DNA of 64,000 bases from Doryteuthis pealeii (Eukaryota; Mollusca; Cephalopoda; Myopsida; Loliginidae), in the NCBI GenBank assembly GCA_023376005.1, contig CM042151.1, positions 74,137,707 to 74,201,706 on the forward strand. Reading direction: 5' to 3'. Below the pieces are notes generated by a model. It ran no database searches. It was given only the letters and a program-made list of their open reading frames with translations, and had not been told where the DNA came from. The translations under genes and the position numbers were made by a program. Shown piece by piece: positions 1 through 11,533 of the stretch; positions within the stretch are counted from its first letter, which is position 1, and each line of letters begins with the position of its first letter.

Positions 1-927
1 TTCATACGGCACATGCCGTGAAAACTGTGAATTAAACGAAAGAATTCGAATAAGTCACAATATCACACAAAATACAATAAAATACAAATACAATAAATTA
101 GACAAATATTACACAAAAGGATAAAAACACAATTACCAAGAAAGGTTTACGTCATGTAATTTATGGAAAATTTTAACTATAAAAAAATTCAAAGCTAAAA
201 CTATGAATTACAAATTAAACATACAAAGGGGGTTTGGGGTATTTAAAACTCAATTGCCACAAAAATGCACAAACAGTAATTTAACTGGGGAAAAAGAATA
301 TTTCTCATTTTGAGAAATTACAAATTAAAAACCAAAAATAACACATGTAAATAAATGCAATTTCAAAGAAGAGAATGGAGAACTTAAATACCTTTGCTGG
401 CACGTAGGGACTTGGACATTAAACTAGACCAAAATCTTAGTAGTTCTTATACTAAGAATTGCGGTTCCAAAATAACCGCCAAAAGTTGCTCACATGGGAG
501 CTTCAAAAACTTGACTTGTTCAAGTGGACATCTCAAAACGGAAAGACAGATCCTTGCCAGGACTCCTGACAATACCAAAATTACTACTAAGTTCTCGGAC
601 TGAGTAAACCTTTATCTTTTATTAAAATCTTTTTTCCATTTCACTGCACAAACAGCAGTGGTTTACTTATACATAACACAAAGGCAAAATAAGCACTCCA
701 AACAATCTCAAAAATGCACTTACACATATATTTGGGGTTATCAAAAACCCAAGAACTATTTCTTATAAGGTAACCATTTTTACCAGGGGGAATGACCAGG
801 TCACAGAGTACCTTATTCAGGGGTAAAGAGGAAAGTGGGAAATGGGAAGCCCAAAACCGGACATGATGGTCATGACAAGACACAAAATCAAATCACTGCT
901 AAATCTGCCTAAACAGTGACAGCCACA
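1..927 (-). mobile_element. Partial LTR (same family as the solo LTR at 42597-43640)
   Basis: The reverse complement of this stretch follows the complete LTR at 42597-43640 almost throughout. Shared landmarks are the CACTGCTGTTTGTGCAGTGA segment, the AATACCCCAAACCCCC segment and the GTGTGATATTGTGACTTATTCG segment. The LTR 5' terminus lies at 927. The window begins inside the copy, so about 135 bp at its 3' end are off-window. Past 927 I see neither a polypurine tract nor retroviral coding sequence. It could be a solo LTR or the outer LTR of an element lying to the left. The short open frames inside it are not genes. Confidence 0.8.
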
Positions 928-1731
928 CAGGTGTATAAAATTCACTATTAGTCTGCTAGAAGATGAACCGGGAAAAAATTGTTACCAAGCTAAAGTTGGT
1001 ATTTTTTGAAAGCTAAGGGAATCCTCTTTAGAAATTTGAAAACTCCTCTTTTTTTACCGCTGGGGAAAATCTTTTATGGGGGTGGGTATGTAAACCAGAT
1101 TTAAAATGAGGAATGTGGAGTAAAAACAAGTCATATCACCTTTTGTGTTGGTATTACAATTTTAAAAATACAGCCATGAAACAGTGCATTATATAAGCAA
1201 AGTTCAATTGAATAAGAGAAAATACTTTTTTGTATCAATTCAAAGGAAAATATTGTCTATAAAAAAAACTTAAAAAAAAGAAAAACAATACAAAAATTAC
1301 ATTTTTAAATTTTAAATTGGTAATCTCAGATTTAGAGAAAGTTTATTAATAGCTAAGTTATACCCTCGCATAAACAGTAGGTTAGAATTAAACACCGAAT
1401 ATATAATTAATTAACATGCACATTCCATAAATGCACATATAAAAAAAATGAAATTGAAATTGATTGACCAACAGAAATCACGTCTCTTCTGCGTGGCGTT
1501 CTAACAACCCATGCGAAGTGTGTTTATAAAAAAAACAACAACACAAGACTACGTTCATTTTAAAAACATTCTCTGAAAATGAAGATACTTCGAAATTGAT
1601 TAGACATTGGACAGTATTTTATTTTATTTTATTTTGTACACATTTATAAATAATAATATACTTTACTTAACAATACTTCAAACAAATTATTAAATACTAT
1701 TAAGAAAATAACTTTTTTCAGATCTTGTAAG
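928..1731. other. AT-rich stretch, no recognisable feature
   Basis: No coding potential, tRNA-like fold or repeat that I can tie to other parts of the window, apart from short A and T runs. Confidence 0.5.
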
Positions 1732-2510
1732 TAGGTACCACCAATTTTACCATGTGAAATTTAACCCCCTATATTTAACACAATGAAACTCGCCGAAAAA
1801 TTAATATTTTCTTTAAAAAAATTTTCCATTCGAAAGAAAAAAACATTAAATAAACTCCTGATGATTTTTAAAAAAAATTTTCAGCTTAAGGAAATAATGA
1901 AAATTATGAATGAAAAACAATGTTTTCATTTTTGCACTGTTAAATCAACTGAAATTTAACGTAGCTAAAAACAAGTTACGATAAGAGTTACGATAAGAGT
2001 TTTTTATTTTTTAAATTCTATGAAAAATCAATTAATTATCTGATTTTCACGAAAATTTCCATAAATGTTTACCATCGGATGTAAATACATCTGAAATAGA
2101 TTTTTTCTAAAATATATTAGGGGAAATATTTTTTACGAGGTCTATCACCCCCCCCCCCTATTTTATTTTATGAGATAAAAAAAGATTACGCGTCAGAAAA
2201 AATTGTACTTTTTTTCTATAAAGATAAGAGTGAATAACTATATCAATGAAATTGTATGAATTGTACAAGGTGTAGTTTTTTTTAGGAAAAATTAATGAAA
2301 TCGGAAATAAAAAGTGCAAAAAAATGTCATAATATTAATATTTGAAAACTTTTTTTTGCTTTTGTAATTGGTATTTCTTGAAGAAATATTTAATTTATTT
2401 CACGCAGAAAATAAAAATATTTAAGCACACAAAAGATTGAAAATCTCATAAAAATTAATTTCTTCAAAAAAAATTTTTTTTTTTGACAATTTAATAGATC
2501 TGATGAATAG
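1732..2510 (+). mobile_element. hAT-like MITE family B, partial copy
   Basis: Begins with the family terminus TAGGTACCACCAATTTTACC. It continues with the family body: a C-rich run near 2150, TATTTTATTTTATGAGATAAA, and the GAAATCGGAAATAAAAAGTG segment. Complete copies with target duplications occur at 11534-12301 and 16399-17871. The far terminus (GGTGGTACCTA) is not present here, so the copy is truncated or rearranged on its right. Confidence 0.7.
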
Positions 2511-2599
2511 GACACGACACAGAAAATTAATCTCACTTCTTAAAAATCTTTCAAATTACAGTAAACGATTTTACAAATTTAATTCCAACAAAAACCTCG

Positions 2600-3125
2600 A
2601 AGAATATCTCTTTTGAAACAAGAAAGGTCATATAACCTGGTGATAATACGAAAGTAAAATATCATTATCAAATTAATTAGATTTTTAAAAAAATAATTAA
2701 ATCAGTTTTCAAAAGATTCCAGATATTTTTGTATCGAGAGAGGATAAAGTATTGTCAGAAATTTAAAAAATATTTTACTTTTTCGTCCGTAGAAAAGGTT
2801 TTCTTGTAAATTACGTATTTTTTTTATTTGTACAAGAGGGATAATAACAGAACGTTATACTTACTTCTTTCTCTTTTCTTTTGTCTGATTTTTCTTCCTT
2901 ACGAGTTATACAACGTTAGTCAAAGGGGGAAAATGTAATATTTTCAATAAAACTAATGTTTTCTGGTTGAACGAAATTAAAACGTGTCGTTGGTTTGCAA
3001 TCAATATAAAAAGGTTTTCTAAAAGTGGAAAGCAAGGGAGTTAATTCCGGTGTTTTTCTCTTATGACAACAATTCAGATAATTGAAAATAACCAATAATA
3101 ATGTTTTCCGATTTTCAGTACTTAT
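2600..3125 (-). repeat. Interspersed repeat family C, inverted copy
   Basis: Reverse complement of the segment found at 12302-13090, 33400-34165 and 47380-48127. Diagnostic pieces are CACCGGAATTAACTCCCTTGC, the AACGTTGTATAAC piece and the AGAAAAGAGAAAGAAGTAAG piece. It has no open frame. The superfamily is not recognised; it serves as the target of several MITE insertions. Confidence 0.65.
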
Positions 3126-3129
3126 TTTC

Positions 3130-3480
3130 TTGTAAAATATTCCACTTAAATTTTTTTCCTACGTACAACTTCGGTCTTTTATCTTTTTATTTCTACTGTA
3201 ATTAGTATCAATCAAAGACCAACTCGCCAATATTTTACACTCCCAAAGTAAGGGGGGGGGGGTCAAAATTAAGTGACCTGGAAAAAATCAGAAGTTTTGA
3301 AATAAAATAAATAATGCATTATAAAGATCATTCATTGATAAATAAACACTGAAAATTTCATTAAAATCCGATAATTCCCTGATTTATACCCATTTTCGCA
3401 AAAAAAGTAACGATCATACCGAGTAAAATAAAACAAATAAAAACGGACCAAATGACCTTTAGGCAGCCCTTATTGGTCTC
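3130..3480 (+). repeat. MITE family A fragment
   Basis: Contains the family A body: TTTTATCTTTTTATTTCTACTG, a G-rich run followed by TCAAAATTAAGTGACCTGG, and AACACTGAAAATTTCATTAAAATCCG. The terminal TAGGGACTGGC sequence is missing, so this is internal sequence only. Confidence 0.6.
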
Positions 3481-3489
3481 GAGTCAGGA

Positions 3490-3638
3490 CATGTTTTTCA
3501 TTTACACTGCCAATATCCGGTTGTTTGTTGAAGTTAGGGTTAGGGGTTAGGGTTAGGGGTTAGTTTTATAAAAAAAAAACCTCTATAAATCGTCTGTAAA
3601 CAAACAACCAGATATTGACGGTGTAAATGAAAAGCATG
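3490..3638. mobile_element. Small inverted-repeat element with a telomere-like loop
   Basis: Two arms of about 40 bp (3490-3529 and 3599-3638) are reverse complements with only a few mismatches. Both include ATGAAAAGCATG-type and CAACCAGATATTG-type segments. Between them lie TTAGGG repeats and a short A run. The structure suits a small foldback or MITE element. Family and target duplication are not evident. Confidence 0.65.
3534..3563 (+). repeat. Interstitial telomere-type repeat (TTAGGG/TTAGGGG)
   Basis: Alternating TTAGGG and TTAGGGG units, four and a half in all. TTAGGG is the telomere unit of vertebrates and most lophotrochozoans. The tract is short and sits between inverted-repeat arms, so it is more likely part of a mobile element than a chromosome-fusion scar. 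Confidence 0.8.
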
Positions 3639-4757
3639 TGCCTAAAGATCATATGGTCCAGAAAAACAGTTAATTCAAAGATCAAATTATCCGATTGGGA
3701 AAAATTACTCACCGTTAATAAAAAATTAAAAAATGATTAAAATAATCCATTTTACATGCTTCACGGTGATTTTTATGTCGAAAGTAGAACTGAAAAATTA
3801 CATATTATCTCTCTTTGACATTTATAGATTTATATGTATGGGTGGCTGTATTCGACATAATTGTTTTCTTGTGCATATTCAATAAACGATTATTGGTTTT
3901 CAAAAATTCTTGAAAGATTTTGTTTTGTGGTAGCTTCAGAATAACTCCGAAATATTTTTTTACTTGAACTTATAGTATAACTGAAACAAAGAAAAGACAA
4001 TAAGTATTACATTGTAATTACAGTATTTCATTGTAATTACAAATATTGTCTGTTTTGCTCTTCCGTATATTATAAGAAAGAAACATTACTATCCAAAAAT
4101 AAAAATTACAAATTTTAAAAAATAAAAATTAATATATCGTGGATCGGACAAATTTTTAGTTCACATGAATTCTAAAATTCATATATTTGAATATTAGTGA
4201 AAAATTCGATTAGTACACACAGAAAAGATTTAAAAAAAAAAAAAATATTTAACCCCACAAAAGATTTAAAATCTCTTAAAAATTAATTTCATTAAATTTC
4301 TTTTTTTTCTCTTGACAATTTAATAGAATATAGTACATATCAATTAAAAAAGAAAAAAGTTTTCAAATAATAATATTATGGCATTTTTTTGCACTTTTTA
4401 TTTCAGAATCTATGATTTTTTTTCTACAAAAACTACTGCCTTAAGTATTATACAATTTTTTATATAGTCATCCAGACTATCTCCTTATAGAAAAAAATAG
4501 GAAAATAAAAATCGTTTTTTGACGGTTCATTTTTTTAGTATCTCATATATTCGATTTGTACACACAGAAAAGATTTTTAAACATTTAAAAAACAAAATTA
4601 TTTAAGCACACAAAAATTTGAAATCTCTTTTTTTTTTTTTTTTACAATTTAATAGTACAAACAATTTAAAAAGAAAAAAAAAAAAAGTATTCAGATAATA
4701 ATATTTTGACATTTGTTAGTACTTTTTATTTCAGAATCTATGATTTTTTTCTACAAA
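3639..4757 (-). repeat. MITE mosaic, mostly inverted family B sequence
   Basis: Family B body in reverse orientation (the CTTTTTATTTC and GACAATTTAATAGAATATAGTACAT pieces), partly duplicated around 4230-4460 and 4560-4740. Intermixed with family A/C scraps near 3640-3900. No open frames of interest. Confidence 0.55.
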
Positions 4758-4763
4758 AACTAT

Positions 4764-5219
4764 AAGAGAAATCTGAGGTTTGGGTTATCTTCCTTGTCTA
4801 CGAACCTCTCTATCGAACCAACCAATCACGAGCCAGCATACTTTAGCGGCAAAGCCAAAGAGGCAAATTCTTTCCCTCTCTTTCTGATTGACCAGCAACG
4901 GAGACAGACCTAAAAAAAAAAAAGTGTCTCTCTCATATCCAGCAGAACTATCAGATGACCGTAGCTAAGGGACTTCGATAACTAACCCTACCTCAGGATT
5001 TCAGCTAAGTGGACAAATTGTAAACATTTTTCCGCAGACAAACCAAAAAGTCTGCAACCCTATTGTTTTATGTCTGTAATACAGGTCTCTTTATTCCTAT
5101 TCTAAGTTGTTTTGTTTATTCTTTAACTCTTCACCTGTCTGTCACCACATTCGTGGTTAATTCTTCATATTTTGCAGACTTTTGTTAAAAGTCTAATAAC
5201 TTTTGTTAAAAGTCTTTAT
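4764..5219. mobile_element. 456-bp insertion in family B sequence, 6-bp flanking repeat
   Basis: The host repeat reads across this point at 4400-4460. Here it is interrupted, and AACTAT is present on both sides (4758-4763 and 5220-5225). The insert is richer in G+C than its surroundings, has a CCAAT-like motif near 4826, and ends with two copies of ACTTTTGTTAAAAGTCT. It resembles a solo LTR in size and composition but lacks TG...CA ends, so the class is left open. Confidence 0.5.
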
Positions 5220-5225
5220 AACTAT

Positions 5226-5496
5226 GGTCCTGAATGTTATACAAATTGTTTGATGTAGTTATTCAGCCGCTTATCTTTATGGAAAAAAAGTAAAAATCGT
5301 TTTTTCTCGGTTCATTTTTTATATATCTCACAAAATATAATGGGGCGGAGGGTGGTAGACCTCGTAAAAAAATATTACCCCCATTATATTTTAGGAAAAA
5401 AAAAAACTATTTCAGACATATTTTCATCTAAAGAAAAGCAATTCTGGAAATTTTCGTGAAAATCAGACCATTGATTAATGGGTAATACTTTTTTTG
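5226..5496 (-). repeat. Inverted family B sequence, resumed after the insertion
   Basis: Continues the host repeat of the 4764-5219 insertion (GGTAGACCTCGTAAAAA and GAAAATCAGACCATTGATT pieces). It is cut at about 5497 where the gypsy element starts. Confidence 0.6.
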
Positions 5497-5502
5497 TTAC
5501 GA

Positions 5503-6515
5503 TCAACTGCCACTCGCTCGAGTCCGGTGTATGACATCAGCTTTAGACACGCCCACAAATCTTACTACATATTGAATATTTTTTGGTGTGTTGGTTTCCA
5601 CTCTGGATGGTATAATCTCAGGTGGATCTCTAGTTGCTGTAGATGGGTCTCCCCTCAGATGTTTTCGATTCCTGCGGAGGACCTGTCCAGATGGGGTTTT
5701 AATGATGTAGGACCTTGGCTCCGTGCATGTCTGTGTGACAACTGCAGGGTTCCATCTGTTCGTGTCCTTGTCATACATCCTAACATGCTGTCCTATTTGG
5801 ATGTCAGGTAGGTCTTTTGCATGCTGGACGTAGTAAGCTTTTTGTTCAGCTTGTCACTTGTATAAGCGAGCTGATATTTCCGCTTTTTTCGCACTGTGGT
5901 TAGTACATTTCATTGGAATGTTGCTTACTATTTTTCTGTTGAATAGCATTTCTCTAGGTGAGGGTATCGTGTGGTCTATCGGAGTTGTCCTAAGGCATAG
6001 CAGTACCATGTCGATGTCACGGTTGCTTGACTTGGCTTTTTGATGGCGGATTTAATCGACTGCACACAACGTTCCGCAAGTCCATTAGATTGTGGGTATC
6101 TCGGAGATGATGTGCGATGTTCAAATCCCCATTCTTTCGCAAACTGCTTAAATGCAGCTGAGCTATAGTGTGATCCGTTGTCACTGATTATTCTCTCTGG
6201 AATGCCATTCTCTCCAAACACTTGCTTCACCGTGTTTATAACCTCCTGGCTGAAGAAATTATTTAACTTCCTCACAAATGGGTATTTGAAGTAGTAATCC
6301 ACAATGAGGATAAAATTTGATCCTTCAAAGTGGAACAAGTCAGTGGCTACTATTTGCCATGGTCTGACTGGGATCTCATGTGGCATCAAGGTCTCAGCAC
6401 CTTGCATTCTTAGGTGCTCCTTGCAGGCATCGCATAGCTGGATTAATCTGTCAATATCTTGGTTGATGTTGTGCCAGAATACACAGCTTTTTGCTTGCAA
6501 CTTGCATTTTTCCAT
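5503..6515 (-). pseudogene. Gypsy 1 integrase, broken
   Basis: The 5976-6515 frame holds the CDAC half of the N-terminal zinc-binding module and then the DDE core. The three acidic residues are visible in ATDLF, ISDNGSHY and NGLAERCVQS, in the order and spacing expected of a retroviral-type integrase. The 5503-5778 frame is the C-terminal part (EPRSYIIKTPSGQVLRRNRKH), typical of this clade. The two are in different frames, with damage between about 5780 and 5976. Confidence 0.8.
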
Positions 6516-6641
6516 TCCCTGATGGCCATAATGGATCTTGTGCAGTACCTTTTTTTGCAGGGATTTTGGGATGATGATTCGTTCACCCTTGAGTAATATC
6601 CCATTTTCTATTGCTAATTCATCCCAGTAGGGCCAGTATGG

Positions 6642-8266
6642 TCACATATTCTTCCCAATTTCCCTGAACGTATCGGGCCAACCGTGCAGGATCATTTCCC
6701 TTAGTTCGCACATTGTTGGGTCAGCATTGGTTGCCAGTTGAATCTGTGTCAACTTCTGAGCTGAAAATTGTACAAAATCGACTTTTATGTCCAGGCCGAT
6801 TGCTTCTTTCGCTCTCTTGTTGGGGAGTCTGGAAAAACCATCTGCTAATGCCATTTCTTTTCCTGAGCGGTAAGCAATAGTCATGTCATACCCTTGTAGG
6901 CGTAATAACATTCGTTGAAGTCGAGGTGGGGCTGCAGTTAGGTTTTTTAAGTTGCTCATCTCTAGGGGCTTGTGATCACTTTCTACCTGGAAAGCACAAC
7001 CATAGATGTACGTTCGGAAACGCTCACATCCGAAGACAACTGCTAGGAGCTCCCGCTCAATGTTTGCATATCGTTATTCTGTTTCTGTCAGCGATTTTGA
7101 CGCAAACGCTATGGGTTTTCCCTCCTGCAGTAGGGCTGCACTATGCCTCTGTTGGATGCATATACCTGAATTACAGTTTCTTTTTTAGGGTCGAAGTATG
7201 TTAGCAGCATTTCTTTGCAAATCAAATCTTTTATCGCCTGCAGCGACATTTGGTGACTTTCCGCCCGCCCATACTCCGACTTCTTTTTTAGTAGATCTCT
7301 CATTGTTGCTGTAAGATCTGAGAGATGTGGAATAAATGGTGCCATATATGTGATAATTCCTAGCACTCTTTGTAATTCTGTGATGCTCTTTGAGCTGGGT
7401 AGTAATTTAATCTCTTCCACTTTCTTAGGGTCAGGGCGTACGCCATTTTTGACATATATGGCCCCAAAGAAGTGTATCTGCTTCTGGTCTATTAGGCATT
7501 TTTCACTGTTAAAACTAAGTCCTTCAGCTTTTGCTCTCACCATCAAGTTGTGCAGATTTTGGTCATGCTCCTTTTTGGTTTTGCCATATACTATGACGTC
7601 ATCTATGAGTCTTAGTGTACAAGCGCATTTCTCCAGAATCATGTCCATCTTCTGCTGGAATACATCTTGTGACATGACCAGACCAAAAGGCATTCTCTGG
7701 AAGCAATACCTTCCAAAAGGAAAGTTGAAGGTGGTCAGTAGCTGTGATTTAGGATCGAGCTTGATTGACCAGTACCCATTCTTGGCATCCAGTTTGGAAA
7801 AATACTTCACTTCTGACAGTTTGTGTGACAGCTCCTCCATTGTGGGAGTCTTGTAATGTCACCGCATGATAGCTCTGTTTAGGTCCTTAGGACCCAAGCA
7901 CAGGCGGAGTTTACTATTACTTTTCCAGAAATACACTAGGCTGTTCACCCATTCTGTAGGCTCGCTTACTCTGCGAATGATCCCTTGTTTCATCATATCA
8001 TCCAGCTCAGTCTTAATCTCATATTTCATGTGGATGGGGCATTTCCTGGGTGCGTGGATGACAGGATGATTGTCCGGTTTCAGGACAATCCGGTATTCTC
8101 CTGTGAAACTGCCTATTCGGTCGAATTGATCCGGGTACATATTTCTCAGGTCTTCTGCAGAGTTGATATGAGCTTGGTTTTCTTCGATGACGTAGTGCAT
8201 CGTAACCAGTTCCAAGTCTCTGAGTGAGAGTAGTCCTTGTATAGTAGGTCCTTCAGATGTTACCAC
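6642..8266 (-). pseudogene. Gypsy 1 reverse transcriptase and RNase H, broken
   Basis: The 7859-8266 frame is the fingers region of RT. The 7109-7840 frame continues with the palm: KLDAKNGYWSIKLD, FGRYCFQRMPFGL and the catalytic LIDDVIVYG. This is the YXDD box with its first position changed to I and its leading residue to L. The RNase H start (VIQVYAS) follows, where the usual aspartate after the V is replaced. The remaining RNase H and linker lie in 6642-6959. A stop codon at about 7858 separates the two RT frames in what is otherwise continuous homology, so the polyprotein is not translatable. Confidence 0.85.
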
Positions 8267-8289
8267 AAAGAATTTGAGTGATTTCCACC

Positions 8290-8600
8290 CTCGTTTATAG
8301 GTAGATTCTATGCTAATAGAACCATGCTGAGGGATGCTGGATCCATTGTATGCAGTCAGTACAGTTGACTCCTTATGTGTTGTACCAGGGAGTGGCTGTC
8401 CAGAATTGCTGACATTGTTTGGAAAAATCTTGCGGAAAACACGTAATGGGAGGGTATTTCCTTCAGCTCCTGTGTCAACTTTGGTTTTAAATTGTGGGTG
8501 CCTGGTAAGTTGGGAAGTTTAATTGTCAGTTCTGCGAAGGCCTCAGTCCTAGTGTCTTTTTTTTTTTGTTGTTGTCGCTTGATAGAATTAAAAGTCATTT
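8290..8600 (-). pseudogene. Gypsy 1 aspartic protease remnant
   Basis: The upstream part is readable in the 8356-8598 frame. The catalytic DTG triplet appears only in another frame at about 8480. A frameshift therefore lies just before the active site. The position between the gag zinc knuckles and RT agrees with gypsy order. Confidence 0.65.
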
Positions 8601-8642
8601 GTGCAAACTAGTTGTATAGCTCCTGGTTATCATGGTTTGCAT

Positions 8643-9458
8643 TTACGGAGTACACATTATTTCTTTTTTTTTTATAATGGTGTCTGTACTGCTGACGTCC
8701 GGGGGTCTCCTTGTGCCCAGGTTTAAATTTGGGTCCCTTTGTTTTAAATTGTGCCTGGAGTGTCTTCCTTTACTTTCATGTCTGTTTTCACAGACTTTAG
8801 CCCAGTGATTTTTCTTGCCACAGGCTGAACAAAATGAGCCCCATGCCGAACACTTTTCTTTTTGGTGGGACTGCATGCTACCGCACCGCTTGCAACTGCT
8901 GTATTTAACCGAGTCAATTTCCTGGCTTTCTCCACTGTTGATTTCTGCCATTTGCTTCATGTGGCCTATTGAAGCTTCGTAAGCTCTTCCTATAATTTGG
9001 GCTTCTTCCAGTGAGATGTTTTCTCCTTTTTCTAAGAGCATCTTCTTCAAACCCGTGTGCCTGGTTCCGTAGAAAATTTGTTCTAATAACCTAGTTTCAG
9101 TATCTTGGAACTTGCACTTTTTCGCATGCAACCTGCACCTGGCTAAAAAATCATCAATGCTTTCAAAGTCTTTTTGTTTATATTGTCGGAAAGATAATCG
9201 ATGTATGTGGAAGTTCATTTGGGGGTCTAGACGTTCCTCGAATTTCTGCCAAATAATCCGTGGATTATTTTCGTCAGCTTCGTCAGTGAATATCCAGGAG
9301 TTGAACCTTCTTAGAAAATAGCAATATATGTTCGACCTGTCTGTCTACTGGAATTTCTTTAATCGAAAAATACAGTCTGCATCTTTGCTTGAAGAATCTG
9401 AATTCTTCCACTAGATTTTCTGCTGTCCAGCACATTGACGGCTCGCTAATGTTGCTCA
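8643..9458 (-). pseudogene. Gypsy 1 Gag with zinc knuckles, frameshifted
   Basis: An ATG at 9456-9458 opens a frame beginning MSNISEPSMCW and reads for about 50 codons before a frameshift near 9315. The rest (8643-9218) contains the capsid-like segment and two knuckles, one starting CKRCGS and a canonical CX2CX4HX4C (CSACGKKNHWAKVC). The protein would package the element RNA. The start is chosen because it lies downstream of the primer-binding site and opens the homologous frame. Confidence 0.75.
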
Positions 9459-9747
9459 TTTTGACAAAAATATTATTTTAACAAATACAAAAACGTGAAA
9501 TACAGTGTTATTAAAATGTACTTCAACACTTACTTGTTTGTTCCAGAGAACAATTCTTTTTTTTTTAATACTGCAACACTTTTGGTCTTTTTGTTTTGTT
9601 TTTAGAACTTCGTGTCGGGTTGCGTTCGACGAAAGGACTTAATTTTTTAATTCGTTCAAAAAGGGTTTTTCGTCCACAAAGTTGACATACCTTTTTTTTA
9701 GTTAGTCTTGTTCGGTGTTTTTCTCATTGTTTTTGTTGAGGGTATAT

Positions 9748-9765
9748 ATCCCAGAGCTGCCACCA
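9748..9765 (-). other. Primer-binding site of gypsy 1
   Basis: Read on the minus strand, TGGTGGCAGCTCTGGGAT follows the LTR end directly. The TGG start complements the CCA end of a tRNA, as required to prime reverse transcription. The matching tRNA cannot be named without a tRNA set from this species. Confidence 0.7.
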
Positions 9766-9913
9766 TGATAAGTTATCTGAATTACAATGAGGAACACGAG
9801 AACGACGTGTATAGGGTTAAGAAGCCATCTTTTATTCTCTCTATCTCCCTGCCCAGTTCAAGGGCAGTAACTCTTAATGGTTCGGATAGCATTCAACTAC
9901 CGAGACCATCACA
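9766..9913 (-). repeat. 5' LTR of gypsy 1, 148 bp
   Basis: On the minus strand it runs from TGTGATGGTCTCGG to AACTTATCA, giving TG...CA ends, with an AATAAA near its middle (GAGAATAAAAG). It abuts the primer-binding site. The length is short but within the range of compact gypsy elements. No second copy is found in the window. Confidence 0.65.
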
Positions 9914-11493
9914 ATAAGATAATAGCCAATTAAATAATTCTCCAAAAAATTAATTATTTATTATTTTCTTACATTTTATTTTTCAATTGTCGGTACTTAT
10001 TTTCTCTTAGAAAAGCCACCGTAATTTTTTTTGTTTCTATTGATAAGTTCGGTCTTTTATCTCATTATTTATACTGTAATTAGAAAAATATAAGACCAAC
10101 TTGACAAAAAAGTTACGTCCATAACATAAGGGGGGAGGGGGCAAAAATAAGTCACCTGAAAAAATGAGAAGGTTTTGAAATGAAATAAATAATGCAGTTT
10201 AAAGATCATTCATTGATAAATAATAGGGACTGGCAAACGGAGCCTGAAATACGTTTTTGACCAAATGACTTTAGCCCCCCTACAGAAAATAATTTACCAA
10301 AAATCAGGAAATTATCGGATTTTAATGAAATTTTCAATGTTTATGTACCAATGAATGATCTTTATAATGCATCATTTATTTTATTTCAAAACTTTCTCAT
10401 TTTTTTCAGGTCACTTTGACCCCCCCTTATGTTGGGGGCGTAAAATGTTTTGCAAGTTGATCATTTTTTATACTAATTACAGTATAAATAATGAGATAAA
10501 AGACCGACGTTATGAATAGAAACAAAACAAAATTTTTACGGTGGCTTTTCTATAAGAAAATAAGTACTGAAAAATAAAATGTAAAAAAATAATAAATAAT
10601 TAATTTTTGGAGATTTCTTTTTTACTCATTTCGATAATTATTTAATTAGCTATTATCTTATAAAAGAAAAAAATTATACATCGATATAAATCTGCTTACA
10701 AAGGGTGTGGTACATTTTCAATAATAGATTGGCTATTATTTTATAAAAGAAAAAATTATATATCAATGTTCTTTCTGCTTAAAAGGGGGAGGGGGTACAT
10801 TTTCAATCGAGTTTTTCTTCAAAACTTATTACTTTTGGCGCCTAAAATAAGTTTTGCATTAAGTAGATATTTATTTTTAGAATCTAAAAATATAACATTT
10901 TAAACTGAACGTCAGGCTTTTCATATTTTAAATGAATTTTATATATTACTTTTTCATAGCAAAAATACTAAATTAAAGTTTTGAAATAAAATAACTAATG
11001 CATTATAAAATTCATTAATTGTTAAATCAATACTGAAAATTTCATTAAAATCGGATAATTACCTGATTTTTGGTAATTTTTTTTGCAAACGCGAATGTTA
11101 CAGTAAAATTGTAAACAAGAACGTAAAAACATCGAAAACGAGGCTGACTGGCTGATATCGTCGAAATTGACAAAAACAAATAGTTTTAAATCTATTAAAA
11201 ATAAACTGCATATGTAATGATATTTTTCTTTTTTTAATTATGGTTATTATGTTACTACTTATCGATTTAGTCAAAGTTTGACCTTAAATAATAGATTTAA
11301 TTATTTCTAATTCGCTTTTAAAATTCCTAGCAGACGACAAAATCGCCTATCCCTAATAAATAAACATAGAAAATTTCATTAAAATCCGATATTTCCCTGA
11401 TTTTTGGTAAATCATTTTCTGGAGGGCGCGGGGGGGGGGGGTTAAAGTCATTTTGTCAAAAAAGGCATTTTAGGGTCAGTTTGCCAGTACCTA
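9914..11493 (+). mobile_element. MITE family A (outer copy), interrupted by gypsy 1 and an inner MITE
   Basis: The family body runs from 9914 to 10223 and resumes at 11364. It ends at 11493 with TTTGCCAGTACCTA, which is the inverse of the family start TAGGGACTGGCAAA. The outer body is split by the element at 10224-11355. Its left terminus was lost where gypsy 1 lies. Confidence 0.7.
10224..11355. mobile_element. hAT-like MITE (inner copy) with 8-bp target duplication
   Basis: Starts TAGGGACTGGC and ends GCCTATCCCTA, imperfect terminal inverted repeats that fit the hAT consensus (Y-A-R-N-G). It is flanked by ATAAATAA at 10216-10223 and 11356-11363. Removing the element and one duplicate restores the family A sequence ATTCATTGATAAATAAACA seen elsewhere. 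It has no transposase, so it depends on an enzyme encoded elsewhere. Confidence 0.8.
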
Positions 11494-11533
11494 TGTTAAT
11501 TCATAGACTGTAGTTAGTGTCATTGGGGACCAC

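Larger units (their letters stand above)
5497..9913 (-). mobile_element. Ty3/gypsy retrotransposon 1, degraded, 3' LTR missing
   Basis: The domain order read on the minus strand is gag (to 8643), protease, reverse transcriptase, RNase H, integrase, ending near 5503. That order defines Ty3/gypsy. A 148-bp 5' LTR lies at 9766-9913 with a primer-binding site next to it. At the other end the element stops at about 5497 inside unrelated MITE sequence and no second LTR is seen, so the 3' end is truncated. Several frameshifts and at least one nonsense codon split pol. It sits in family A sequence on its right side. Products of this type are often annotated in animals as K02A2.6-like. It cannot move on its own. 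Confidence 0.85.

Noticed and set aside
394..603. 69-residue frame in the first kilobase
   Set aside because: It lies inside an LTR copy, and the other copy does not keep the frame.
3534..3563. TTAGGG tract as a chromosome end or fusion point
   Set aside because: Only about 30 bp, between 40-bp inverted arms, with ordinary repeats on both sides.
5976..6515. Gypsy integrase as a domesticated host integrase gene
   Set aside because: It lies in element order with RT and Gag, and has frameshifts on both sides.
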